A stretch of 64,000 bases of DNA from CBFHMJ01 sp965656875 (lineage in GTDB: Bacteria > Pseudomonadota > Gammaproteobacteria > Enterobacterales > Alteromonadaceae): the NCBI GenBank assembly GCA_965656875.1, contig CBFHMJ010000027.1:1-64000 (forward strand), given 5' to 3'. The notes below the pieces were generated by a model. That model worked only from the letters and a program-made list of their open reading frames with translations. It was not told the DNA's origin and made no database searches. The position numbers and the translations under genes are program-made. Positions within the stretch are counted from its first letter, which is position 1. Each line of letters starts with the position of its first letter. Positions 34,759-42,580 of the stretch are shown here, one piece after another.

Positions 34759-35325
34759 TTAAAAATTTTTAAGTAAATGTGCATATAATTCATTAAATCT
34801 TATTCGTTTTTTAAATCCGCGATAAAAATAACTTTGTTTGATTACAAGGTCTTTGTTAATCACGAACACACCTGGTAGGGGAATACCATAATGGTCATCA
34901 CCTGGCTGATAATTATGATTAATTAGCCCCCAGCTACTAATGGTTTTTACTTGTTGATCCGACAACAATGAGTAACTTATATGAAACTCTTCCTTAAAAT
35001 CCATTAATATATCGGGCTTATCATAAGATACGGCCGCTATATTAAACCCCAGTGCGCGAAACTTTTTCGCTGCTTTGTTTAACTCCAGTAAATGTCGTCG
35101 GCAATAAGGACACCAGTCAGCACTTCTGAAGAAAACCAAAATTAACCCACGTTTACCGACCAGTTGTTCTAACGATTGTTGTTGCCTGTCAGAATCAATG
35201 ACGTATATATCACGTGCTTTTTCACCTGGTTCTGGTCTCATTGCATTTATCGCGGCATGTAAAGAACCGGATATCATGGTTAAAACCAGCACTAATAACA
35301 TAAATCTCAGCTTTTCCAGTTTCAT
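34759..35325 (-). CDS. Exported thioredoxin-fold protein (redoxin/AhpC-TSA type)
   Basis: The 188-aa protein has a signal peptide (LRFMLLVLVLTMISGSLHAA) and a thioredoxin fold of the AhpC/TSA-redoxin group. The LILVFFRSADWCPYCRRHLLEL segment carries a CxxC pair (Cys72, Cys75) where peroxiredoxins of this type have the peroxidatic cysteine. This suggests a periplasmic or lipid-facing thiol reductase or peroxidase. The sequence is unusually rich in Arg/Lys near its end. It has GGAGG before its ATG, stands alone and ends in a terminator. Confidence 0.82.
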   Translation of the reverse strand: MKLEKLRFMLLVLVLTMISGSLHAAINAMRPEPGEKARDIYVIDSDRQQQSLEQLVGKRGLILVFFRSADWCPYCRRHLLELNKAAKKFRALGFNIAAVSYDKPDILMDFKEEFHISYSLLSDQQVKTISSWGLINHNYQPGDDHYGIPLPGVFVINKDLVIKQSYFYRGFKKRIRFNELYAHLLKNF

Positions 35326-35637
35326 TGTTACCTCCTTTGTTTAGTCCATTTTCATTATCTCGATTTAGCGTTACCTCTCAGAAAAAACTTTCCAGGTTAA
35401 AACACGTTGTTCAACCACTTTTTGGTGTAAAACCATTATTTTCATCAGTTAACTCCAAAATATCCGGAAGCTAACAGGAAATACTCTAATCTAATGTTTA
35501 CTAATTGTGAACATAAATTACTTTATACGGTCTCGTAAACGAGTTATAAGGCGGGATATCTGTGGTTTTTAGGTGAAAGAGTAAAGAAGAGGCGAGTACT
35601 GTCTAATACTCGCCATTTTCATAGTAGAGTGCGGTAT
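35326..35637. other. Intergenic region between the redoxin and monooxygenase-fold genes
   Basis: About 310 bases. It must hold the redoxin promoter and the 3' end of the monooxygenase-fold gene. The only structure seen is an 8-bp hairpin at 35591-35614; the rest is AT-rich and featureless to my eye. Confidence 0.4.
35591..35614 (-). terminator. Weak terminator-like hairpin after the monooxygenase-fold gene
   Basis: ggcgagta (35591-35598) pairs with tactcgcc (35607-35614). The minus-strand tail is mixed C/T rather than a clean T run, so termination is possible but not certain. Confidence 0.45.
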
Positions 35638-35928
35638 TTAGTAAGGACGAAGTTGAATCAATTCTGCTGATTCAACCCATTGCTCAGAACTGTTCATAAA
35701 TGCCTGAATGTGAGCTGATTCATTGTGGGCATGCCAGTGATCTTTTGTTTCCCAGTTTTCATAAAATACAAATAATCCTGCTTCTTCTTCACCTGTATGA
35801 AGATCGTAATTCATGCAACCAGCTTCAGCTAACGTAAGCGGGATGAGTTTTACCAGTTCGGATTTTAATGCTTCTTCTTGTCCTGCTTTTGCTTTAATTT
35901 TCGCAACCAGGGTAAATACTGTGCTCAT
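35638..35928 (-). CDS. Antibiotic biosynthesis monooxygenase-fold protein (YgiN-like)
   Basis: The 96-aa protein has the dimeric ABM ferredoxin-like fold pattern: TLVAKIKAKAGQEEALKSEL, EAGCMNYDLH and FVFYENWETKDHWHAH. Members such as YgiN act on quinones or other small aromatics; this one cannot be assigned a substrate. ATG 35928 with GAGG upstream was chosen; the frame extends 19 codons further, with no ribosome site and no family similarity. Confidence 0.88.
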   Translation of the reverse strand: MSTVFTLVAKIKAKAGQEEALKSELVKLIPLTLAEAGCMNYDLHTGEEEAGLFVFYENWETKDHWHAHNESAHIQAFMNSSEQWVESAELIQLRPY

Positions 35929-36083
35929 GATTACCTCGTTATTATTGTGATCATTGAAATGACGGGCTTGTTTAACCCGTGTCATCGTCTGAGTGTGGCG
36001 TTATTGTAGCTACAATTAAGTGCCCATGCATGCCAGACTTTCACACTTAGTGTTTGTATTGTCCTGCTCAGTTAAAATTGAAT

Positions 36084-36536
36084 TTACCGATCTCGATCTT
36101 TAGAAACCGTCACAGAAGCAATGGGAAAACGATGGTGACCAAAGTTAATGGCTACCGTCCGAATCTCGCCACCAGCAATCTTTTCTTTAATAGTAATTGG
36201 ATTTACCTGAAGGCCGTCGGCAAATGTGGCGACGATATCATCACTTTCTAAAATCCTCTGTCCAGATGCGGTATTTTCCAGTGTTATCAACGCCCAACGT
36301 TCACCGTTACGATTACTCATCAATCTAACATCCAGCAGAGCAAAGTCACTGTTGTCCGGATATAAAGGGTCCTGGTGTTTAAATTTCAGTGAATAAGCGG
36401 TTGGGGCAGGAATTTCATAATGTAAGGTGTCATCACTTTTATAGTCCTCATGCTGTCCTGCGGTAACAGTTAAAGAAAGAAAAGAGCATGCACAAGAAAG
36501 GGGAAGTATCAGAAGTTTGTTGATGAGTGATTGCAT
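36084..36536 (-). CDS. Secreted protein of unknown function
   Basis: The 150-aa product has a signal peptide ending near LTVTAG. The mature part is about 125 residues, without cysteines, and looks like an all-beta domain: alternating hydrophobic strands such as RWALITLENTASGQ and TVAINFGHHRFPIASVTVS. I do not recognise a family. It lies alone between a terminator and the monooxygenase-fold gene on the same strand and shows good coding character, so I regard it as real. Confidence 0.65.
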   Translation of the reverse strand: MQSLINKLLILPLSCACSFLSLTVTAGQHEDYKSDDTLHYEIPAPTAYSLKFKHQDPLYPDNSDFALLDVRLMSNRNGERWALITLENTASGQRILESDDIVATFADGLQVNPITIKEKIAGGEIRTVAINFGHHRFPIASVTVSKDRDR

Positions 36537-36554
36537 TGATCAGCGCCTGAACTT

Positions 36555-36602
36555 AAAAACGTTGCCAAATAAAACCTTGTTATCGGCTATTTGACAACGT
36601 TT
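36555..36602 (-). terminator. Terminator of the DUF1338 gene
   Basis: On the minus strand caacgttt and its partner (36595-36602 with 36557-36564) form an 8-bp stem that continues with further pairing inside, followed by five T residues. It lies 52 bases past the DUF1338 stop. Confidence 0.65.
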
Positions 36603-36654
36603 GTAAAGGTAAGCGAATAATCGGTTACAAATTACTGCTTATTTCGGGCACTGC

Positions 36655-37452
36655 TTAGTTTGCGTTAGTACTCTCGAAGATTTTGTCAGCTGATGCTGCA
36701 ACAAATCCACTGTACAATTCACCGCTTTCTAATGGGAAACGACGTGCAAACTCATAAAAACAGGCTGGAATAGTCAGTGTCGTATCACTGAACGCCATGT
36801 CCTGTTTATCTGCCATCGTTGACGATTGCTCAAGGTATACGTCAGCGCTTCCCTTGATCTCGCCACCAGAAGTATTTAATACGAAACCAGCATTTTTCAA
36901 TGCTTCATTCACTGACTCAAGCGTTTCGTAGCCAGATAACGCATTAACACTAACCGTGAAGTGATTCGCTCTGAAGCCCCAGACAGACATCCAGGCCGCG
37001 TATTCACTTTCAGCCTGTAAAGTTTGGTAGTCTTCACTGGAAATATCCCAGTGACGGCCAGAGTACATGAAATCTTCTTCTTCAACCTTGTTCAGGTCGA
37101 TATTTGCAGCAAGCTTTTTGATAATAGCCTGTGCTTGCGAAGAAAGATTTTCGACAAGTAATTCACTAATAAACACTTTTGGTTTAGATGCGTCAGGGTG
37201 TTCGAAGTGAAGCGCCATCAGGTGCTTTTCATTGAACTGGTATTCACCAGCTACTTCGTATCCCAGTCTGAACATATGTTTCGATAACGCAGGTAAACCA
37301 ATGCCGTCCAGGTTGAACGTACGGAAAGCAACGTGATCATTAATGATTTCAGCACCATTGCCCAGCAAATCATGGATCGCTTTAGCGGACGGGGTGATTT
37401 CTACATAATTTTGCCAAAGATCGGCAAAGAATTGATCGATTGATTGGTTCAT
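36655..37452 (-). CDS. DUF1338 family metal-dependent oxygenase (2-oxoadipate dioxygenase-like, short form)
   Basis: The 265-aa protein shows the DUF1338 blocks NDHVAFRTFNLDGIGL with metal ligand His40, GFRANHFTVSVN with His164, and FYEFARRFP with Glu234. That two-His one-Glu set matches 2-oxoadipate dioxygenase/decarboxylase (HglS/YdcJ), which converts 2-oxoadipate to 2-hydroxyglutarate in lysine breakdown. This is the shorter form, lacking the extra domain of the 460-aa enzymes. Its neighbour is the ETF-quinone oxidoreductase, which would receive electrons from the acyl-CoA dehydrogenases acting in such catabolism. Confidence 0.85.
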   Translation of the reverse strand: MNQSIDQFFADLWQNYVEITPSAKAIHDLLGNGAEIINDHVAFRTFNLDGIGLPALSKHMFRLGYEVAGEYQFNEKHLMALHFEHPDASKPKVFISELLVENLSSQAQAIIKKLAANIDLNKVEEEDFMYSGRHWDISSEDYQTLQAESEYAAWMSVWGFRANHFTVSVNALSGYETLESVNEALKNAGFVLNTSGGEIKGSADVYLEQSSTMADKQDMAFSDTTLTIPACFYEFARRFPLESGELYSGFVAASADKIFESTNAN

Positions 37453-37620
37453 TTGCGTGTGAGGTTCCCAAATACTACTTTAGTACATCAAGAGCTTTCA
37501 AACTCTTACCTTATCCGCAGTATGCGGATGCTTCTTTTGAGCGGTGTCAGAACATTCTCGTTCAACTCGAAAACAACATCGAATACAGCTAAAAATCGAA
37601 ACTTCAGAGTTGTGAAAATG

Positions 37621-37647
37621 AAAAAGGTAGCTAAAAAGCTACCTTTT
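37621..37647 (-). terminator. Terminator of the ETF-quinone oxidoreductase gene
   Basis: An 11-bp stem (37622-37632 with 37637-37647) with a 4-nt loop lies 32 bases past the stop, with a T run on the minus strand. Confidence 0.85.
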
Positions 37648-37678
37648 AAAAAGCGGGGGAATTATACCGGAATTTTAG

Positions 37679-39328
37679 CTACATGTTAGGGTAATTTGGC
37701 CCACCAGTGCCTTCCGGAACAACCCATGTAATGTTTTGCGATGGGTCTTTGATATCACAGGTTTTACAGTGAACACAGTTTTGAGCATTGATTTGGAAGC
37801 GTTTTTTACCTTCTTCTTCAATAATCTCATAAACGCCTGCCGGACAGTAACGCTGTGCAGGCTCATCAAATTTTTCTAAGTTAACACGTAATGGAATAGT
37901 GTCATCTGCTAATTTCAGGTGGCACGGCTGATCTTCTTCATGGTTTGTGTTCGATAAGAAGACAGAACTTAGCTTATCAAAACTGAGTTTACCATCAGGT
38001 TTTGGATAGCTGATCTTTGTGCATTCAGATGCTGGTTTTAACTGCTCGTGATCTTTTGTCTCATCTTTTAATGTGACTGGAATTTTACCGCCGAACCAGT
38101 TTTGATCGATGTAGTTAAATGCACCGCCCATCAATGTGCCAAACTTATGCATTGCCGGGCCAAAGTTACGAGAGCAGAACAATTCTTCATGTAACCAGGA
38201 ATCATTGAATTTTGCTTCATAGGCGGTTAAATCATTCTGACCTTCATCACCCGCAGCAAATGCTTCTGCGATTGTCTCGGCAGCCAACATGCCTGATTTC
38301 ATTGCCGTATGGTTGCCTTTGATCTTTGAGAAATTCAGCGTACCGGCATCACAGCCTACAAGGATTCCACCAGGGAACGTCATCTTAGGTAGTGAATTTA
38401 TGCCGCCTTTAGCGATTGCTCTTGCGCCATATGAAACCCGCTTACCACCTTCCAGATACTGTTTATAAACCGCATGATGTTTCATTTGCTGGAATTCATC
38501 AAATGGGCTCAGGTGCGGGTTAGGGTAGTTAAGGTCAATAATCAAACCAACAACAACCTGATTACCTTCAGCGTGATAAAGATAAGAACCGCCTGACGTA
38601 TCGCTCGGTAGTGGCCAGCCTGCGCCGTGAATGACTAAACCTTCTTTATGTTTAGCCGGGTCAATATCCCAGATTTCCTTAAAACCGATGCCGTAATGCT
38701 GAGGAGACTTGCCTGCATCCAGTTTGTACTTTTCAATTAATTGTTTTCCAAGGTGCCCACGGCAACCCTCAGAGAAAATAGTGTATTTGGCACGAAGTTC
38801 CATACCTGGCATGTAAGAGTCTTTTGGTTCGCCATCAAGACCAACACCCATGTCACCCGTCACGATACCCGCAACTTCATTTTTGTCGTTATACAGCACT
38901 TCTGACGCAGCAAAACCAGGGAAAATCTCTACGCCCAGTTGTTCGGCTTGTTCAGCTAACCAACGGCACACATTGCCCATTGAAACAATATAGTTACCAT
39001 CATTGTGCATCGTTTTTGGCACGAAAGCGTGAGGAATTAGTTTTGCATCATTTTCAGATTTGAACAGGTAGATATCATCACCGGTTACTTCGGTGTTTAA
39101 TGGTGCGCCTTTTTCTTTCCAGTCCGGGATTAATTCGTTTAGCGCACGAGGTTCCAGAACTGCACCTGATAAGATATGAGCGCCAACTTCAGAGCCTTTT
39201 TCGACGACACAAACCATCAATTCCTGCTCTTTTTCTTGCGCCAGTTGCATCAGACGTATTGCTGTTGATAACCCGGCAGGGCCTGCACCAACAATAACTA
39301 CGTCAAAATCCATAGATTCACGTTCCAC
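37679..39328 (-). CDS. Electron-transfer flavoprotein-ubiquinone oxidoreductase
   Basis: The 549-aa protein has the FAD-binding GAGPAGLSTAIRL near the N-terminus, the ETF-QO middle (GIGFKEIWDIDPAKHKEGLVIH) and the C-terminal 4Fe-4S domain with Cys residues in CPAGVYE and NCVHCKTCDI, followed by the typical end WVVPEGTGGPNYPNM. It sits at the inner membrane and passes electrons from reduced ETF to ubiquinone. GTG 39328 (GAGGTG at proper distance) is chosen over an ATG 15 bases downstream. It is divergent from etfBA, with a shared control region of about 320 bases. Confidence 0.95.
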   Translation of the reverse strand: MERESMDFDVVIVGAGPAGLSTAIRLMQLAQEKEQELMVCVVEKGSEVGAHILSGAVLEPRALNELIPDWKEKGAPLNTEVTGDDIYLFKSENDAKLIPHAFVPKTMHNDGNYIVSMGNVCRWLAEQAEQLGVEIFPGFAASEVLYNDKNEVAGIVTGDMGVGLDGEPKDSYMPGMELRAKYTIFSEGCRGHLGKQLIEKYKLDAGKSPQHYGIGFKEIWDIDPAKHKEGLVIHGAGWPLPSDTSGGSYLYHAEGNQVVVGLIIDLNYPNPHLSPFDEFQQMKHHAVYKQYLEGGKRVSYGARAIAKGGINSLPKMTFPGGILVGCDAGTLNFSKIKGNHTAMKSGMLAAETIAEAFAAGDEGQNDLTAYEAKFNDSWLHEELFCSRNFGPAMHKFGTLMGGAFNYIDQNWFGGKIPVTLKDETKDHEQLKPASECTKISYPKPDGKLSFDKLSSVFLSNTNHEEDQPCHLKLADDTIPLRVNLEKFDEPAQRYCPAGVYEIIEEEGKKRFQINAQNCVHCKTCDIKDPSQNITWVVPEGTGGPNYPNM

Positions 39329-39647
39329 GACTTACACCTCTTATCAAGCTAATTTGTAATTATTTTGTGATAAAAAAGAACATTAGCACAAAATGAGATA
39401 GACTACTGGGCGCTGCTTTTAATGAAGAGAAAGCATTAGACGACCAGGGTGGTTGATTAATAGTCGCCCTTGCGTTGTTACGCCCGTAAAATCCCGGCTT
39501 TGCCGCTAAAATACTTGCGGGGTAGCATATTTGAGGTTGACGTTTACGTCAACAGAAAGTAGATTTAGCGACTGAAAATTTTATCTCAATCACGACTGAG
39601 AATTGTTGAACTAGCCAACGTTCCTGTCGAGAAGTTACGGAGAAGAT
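39329..39647. promoter_or_regulatory. Shared control region of the ETF-QO and etfBA genes
   Basis: The 320 bases between divergent genes contain one standout element, a perfect 18-bp palindrome at 39536-39553. The rest is unremarkable. Both genes belong to the same electron pathway, so common control from here is plausible. Confidence 0.5.
39536..39553. promoter_or_regulatory. 18-bp palindrome gttgacgt-tt-acgtcaac, candidate operator
   Basis: Eight perfect base pairs on each side of a TT centre. From memory, the pattern resembles operators of the MerR-family regulator LiuR, which controls branched-chain amino-acid and fatty-acid oxidation genes, including ETF genes, in gammaproteobacteria. 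It lies about 95-112 bases before etfB. The regulator gene is not in this window. Confidence 0.6.
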
Positions 39648-40397
39648 ATGAAAATACTTGTACCCGTCAAGCGAGTTATCGACTACAACGTTAAAGTACG
39701 TGTAAAAGCAGATAACACTGGCGTTGATTTAGCAAACGTTAAAATGGCAATCAATCCGTTTTGTGAAATTGCAGTTGAAGAAGCCGTTCGTTTGAAGGAA
39801 AAAGGTATTGCTGAAGAGATCGTCGTAGTATCAATCGGCGATAAGTCGTGCCAGGAACAGATTCGTACAGCATTAGCACTGGGTGCTGATCGCGGTATTC
39901 AGATCGACACCGATCAAAACCTAGATTCATTGCAAGTAGCTAAGCTATTGCAAAAAGTTGTTGAAGAAGAGCAACCAGGTCTTGTTATTCTTGGTAAGCA
40001 AGCTATCGACAGCGACAATAACCAGACTGGTCAAATGCTTGCAGCATTGACTGGCATGCCTCAAGGTACTTTCGCATCTGAAGTTGCACTTGACGGTGAA
40101 ACTGTAAACGTAACGCGTGAAATCGACGGTGGTTTACAAACTGTTAAGTTGAACCTTCCAGCTATCGTGACAACGGATCTTCGTTTGAACGAACCTCGCT
40201 ACGCAACCCTTCCAAATATCATGAAAGCTAAACGTAAGCCTTTAGCTGTTAAAGCAGCCGCTGATTTTGGTATTAACCTGACATCTAACGTTGAAGTACT
40301 TAAGGTTGAAGAACCTGGTACGCGTGATGGCGGTGTTAAAGTTGAGAGCGTTGCAGAGCTTGTAGAAAAACTTAAAAACGAAGCGAAGGTGATCTAA
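39648..40397 (+). CDS. etfB: Electron-transfer flavoprotein beta subunit
   Basis: The 249-aa protein matches EtfB from its first residues (MKILVPVKRVIDYNVKVRVK). It has the AMP-binding domain, the conserved GKQAIDSDNNQTGQMLAALTG block and the recognition-loop region following LRLNEPRYATLPNIMKAKRK. With EtfA it carries electrons from acyl-CoA and other dehydrogenases to ETF-QO. Its stop overlaps the etfA start in TAATG, so the subunits are made in step. Ribosome site GGAG lies 6 bases before the ATG. Confidence 0.97.
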   Translation: MKILVPVKRVIDYNVKVRVKADNTGVDLANVKMAINPFCEIAVEEAVRLKEKGIAEEIVVVSIGDKSCQEQIRTALALGADRGIQIDTDQNLDSLQVAKLLQKVVEEEQPGLVILGKQAIDSDNNQTGQMLAALTGMPQGTFASEVALDGETVNVTREIDGGLQTVKLNLPAIVTTDLRLNEPRYATLPNIMKAKRKPLAVKAAADFGINLTSNVEVLKVEEPGTRDGGVKVESVAELVEKLKNEAKVI

Positions 40398-41323
40398 TGA
40401 CTATTCTGGTGATTGCAGAGCACGATAATAGTGCATTAAAAAACGAAACGATTAAAACAGTTGCAGCAGCGACAGCCATTGGCGGCGATATTCATGTCTT
40501 AGTTGCTGGTCTTAACTGTGGCGCAGTTGCAGAAGAAGCTGCAAAGATTGCTGGCGTATCTAAAGTTATTACTGCAGACAATGCTGTTTATGAATATCAA
40601 TTAGCTGAAAACACGGCTGACCTGGTATTAGAACTGGCTGGTGATTATTCTCACATCCTTGCTTCAGCGACAACAACAGGTAAAAACTTCATGCCTCGCG
40701 TTGCAGCTTTACTGGACGTAGCACAAATCTCTGACATTATCGGTGTTGAAGGTGAAGATACTTTTGTACGTCCTATTTACGCAGGTAATGCCATTGCAAC
40801 GGTTAAATCTTCTGATGCGAAGAAAGTAATCACAGTGCGTGCTTCTGCGTTTGATGCTGTTGAAATGACAGGTTCTGCTGACGTTGCAGCATTGGATTCA
40901 GTCAAAGAAAACGACAAATCAAGCTTTGTTAGTGCGGAATTAACGAAGTCTGAGCGTCCTGAATTAACAGCCGCTCGTGTTGTTATCTCTGGTGGTCGTG
41001 GTATGCAGAATGGCGAAAACTTCAAGCTTCTTGAAGGTATCGCAGATAAGCTGGGTGCAGCAATCGGTGCATCTCGTGCCGCCGTTGACGCTGGCTTTGT
41101 ACCAAACGATATGCAGGTTGGTCAAACCGGTAAAATCGTTGCACCTGAACTTTACATCGCTGTTGGTATTTCTGGCGCTATCCAGCATCTTGCTGGTATG
41201 AAAGATTCAAAAGTGATTGTTGCTATTAATAAAGATGAAGAAGCACCTATCTTCCAAATCGCAGATTACGGTTTGGTTGGTGACTTATTTGAAGCACTTC
41301 CTGAACTGGAAGGTGCGCTTTAA
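40397..41323 (+). CDS. etfA: Electron-transfer flavoprotein alpha subunit
   Basis: The 308-aa protein has the EtfA C-terminal FAD site: VVISGGRGMQNGENF, GASRAAVDAGFVPNDMQVGQTGK, ELYIAVGISGAIQHLAGM and VIVAINKDEEAPIF. It binds the FAD that takes up electrons in the ETF heterodimer. Translation is coupled to etfB by a TAATG overlap. A strong terminator follows. Confidence 0.97.
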   Translation: MTILVIAEHDNSALKNETIKTVAAATAIGGDIHVLVAGLNCGAVAEEAAKIAGVSKVITADNAVYEYQLAENTADLVLELAGDYSHILASATTTGKNFMPRVAALLDVAQISDIIGVEGEDTFVRPIYAGNAIATVKSSDAKKVITVRASAFDAVEMTGSADVAALDSVKENDKSSFVSAELTKSERPELTAARVVISGGRGMQNGENFKLLEGIADKLGAAIGASRAAVDAGFVPNDMQVGQTGKIVAPELYIAVGISGAIQHLAGMKDSKVIVAINKDEEAPIFQIADYGLVGDLFEALPELEGAL

Positions 41324-41370
41324 TAGCATACTGTTGGTTTAACCGATCAGCGGATAAACGACAGGCTAAG

Positions 41371-41407
41371 AAACCCATAATGATTCTTCATTATGGGTTT
41401 TTTTATC
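41371..41407 (+). terminator. Terminator of the etfBA operon
   Basis: A 13-bp stem (41371-41383 with 41388-41400), a 4-nt loop and seven T residues follow 47 bases past the etfA stop. Confidence 0.93.
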
Positions 41408-41456
41408 CCTCCGATTATGCTTCGACTAACGAATTTTCAATAATTAATTTAATGCT

Positions 41457-42161
41457 ATGACTCACACATTTATACCGGGCACAATGTGCGACGAACGCTT
41501 GTGGCAGCGTCTCTGGCCTTTATTACCGAATGATTGGGATTTGACGTCACTGGCGATTTATCAACATCAGAGTCAGCAGGATATTCAGCATTACATCCAT
41601 GAAAGCATTGATAAACCGACTCATCTGATTGGTTTTTCAATGGGGGCTTATCTGGCAATGAACACCGCCTTGTTATATCCGGATAAAGTGAAATCGCTCA
41701 CGGTTATTGCTGGTTCAGCCATTGGTTTAAATGATAAGGAAATCAAACAACGCACAACCATGTTGAAATGGCTGGAAGCTCATGATTATAACGGTATGTC
41801 TACTGCACGATTAAAACAGTTGGTTGCGGATATTAATCTGGATACTGAGGCTGTTATGCAGCCAATCATAGACATGGATCGAACCCTTGGAAAAGATGTT
41901 CTGGTTCAACAATTTAAACTGACGACTCACCGGGCAGATATTTCAAAGCAACTCCCTACATTGGCAATGCCTGTCCAGTTCATTGGTGGCAAACTGGATA
42001 AATTAATTCCTTTTAATGCGTTTTACTGGATGTCTAAATCAGTTCCAGGTAGTCAATATCATATTATTGAAAATAGTGGGCATATGGTGCCACTTGAACA
42101 ACCTGATGCATTAGCCTCGATTCTGGTCAATTTCACCAATTCGACTGGTTTAAACGACTAA
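41457..42161 (+). CDS. Alpha/beta-hydrolase
   Basis: The 234-aa protein is a small alpha/beta-hydrolase with the nucleophile elbow HLIGFSMGAYLAMN, an Asp in IGGKLDKLIPF and the His in IENSGHMVPLEQPDA. It starts directly at the fold (HTFIPGTMCDERLW), as in family members that act on esters or thioesters. The substrate is unknown. It is monocistronic, located between the etfBA terminator and the PGPGW gene; no ribosome site is obvious before the ATG. Confidence 0.85.
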   Translation: MTHTFIPGTMCDERLWQRLWPLLPNDWDLTSLAIYQHQSQQDIQHYIHESIDKPTHLIGFSMGAYLAMNTALLYPDKVKSLTVIAGSAIGLNDKEIKQRTTMLKWLEAHDYNGMSTARLKQLVADINLDTEAVMQPIIDMDRTLGKDVLVQQFKLTTHRADISKQLPTLAMPVQFIGGKLDKLIPFNAFYWMSKSVPGSQYHIIENSGHMVPLEQPDALASILVNFTNSTGLND

Positions 42162-42310
42162 GTCAAATACATCAATCGTTAAAAATAAAATCGCTATCCT
42201 TTAACTGATTGATTTATTTGGTTAAATATATTTTCATCATGTACGCTATTCCTGGCTTAAGATCTGCTGGTAACGACAAGTCTTTTATTAAAATCTTGTC
42301 AGGAGTCGCT

Positions 42311-42580
42311 ATGCACTCGTTGCTACCTTCATCCGTTAAAAAAGCATTAATTACTGTTGTCGGCGGCTTATTACTAGCCATCGGCGTGATCTTTATTGTT
42401 CTACCTGGTCCTGCCATTTTGTTCATTCCCGCCGGACTGCTATTGCTAAGCAAAGAATATCCAAAGGCCAAAGACTGGCTTAAAAAGTTTCAGGTATTCT
42501 CATCAGCATCTGCCCGAAAAGCAGACCAGATATGGTCAAGCGTTAAGTACACATGGCGGTCACGCAGAATCAGCCGTTAG
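42311..42580 (+). CDS. PGPGW-family small membrane protein
   Basis: The 89-aa protein has one or two hydrophobic segments (ALITVVGGLLLAIGVIFIVLP and LFIPAGLLLLS) around the LPGPAILFIPAGL motif typical of the PGPGW family (PF09656 as I recall), followed by a basic tail. Function is unknown. ATG 42311 was chosen because AGGAG lies at 42301-42305; a longer frame back to 42209 lacks a ribosome site. Its stop shares four bases with the stop of the converging hybrid kinase gene. Confidence 0.75.
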   Translation: MHSLLPSSVKKALITVVGGLLLAIGVIFIVLPGPAILFIPAGLLLLSKEYPKAKDWLKKFQVFSSASARKADQIWSSVKYTWRSRRISR

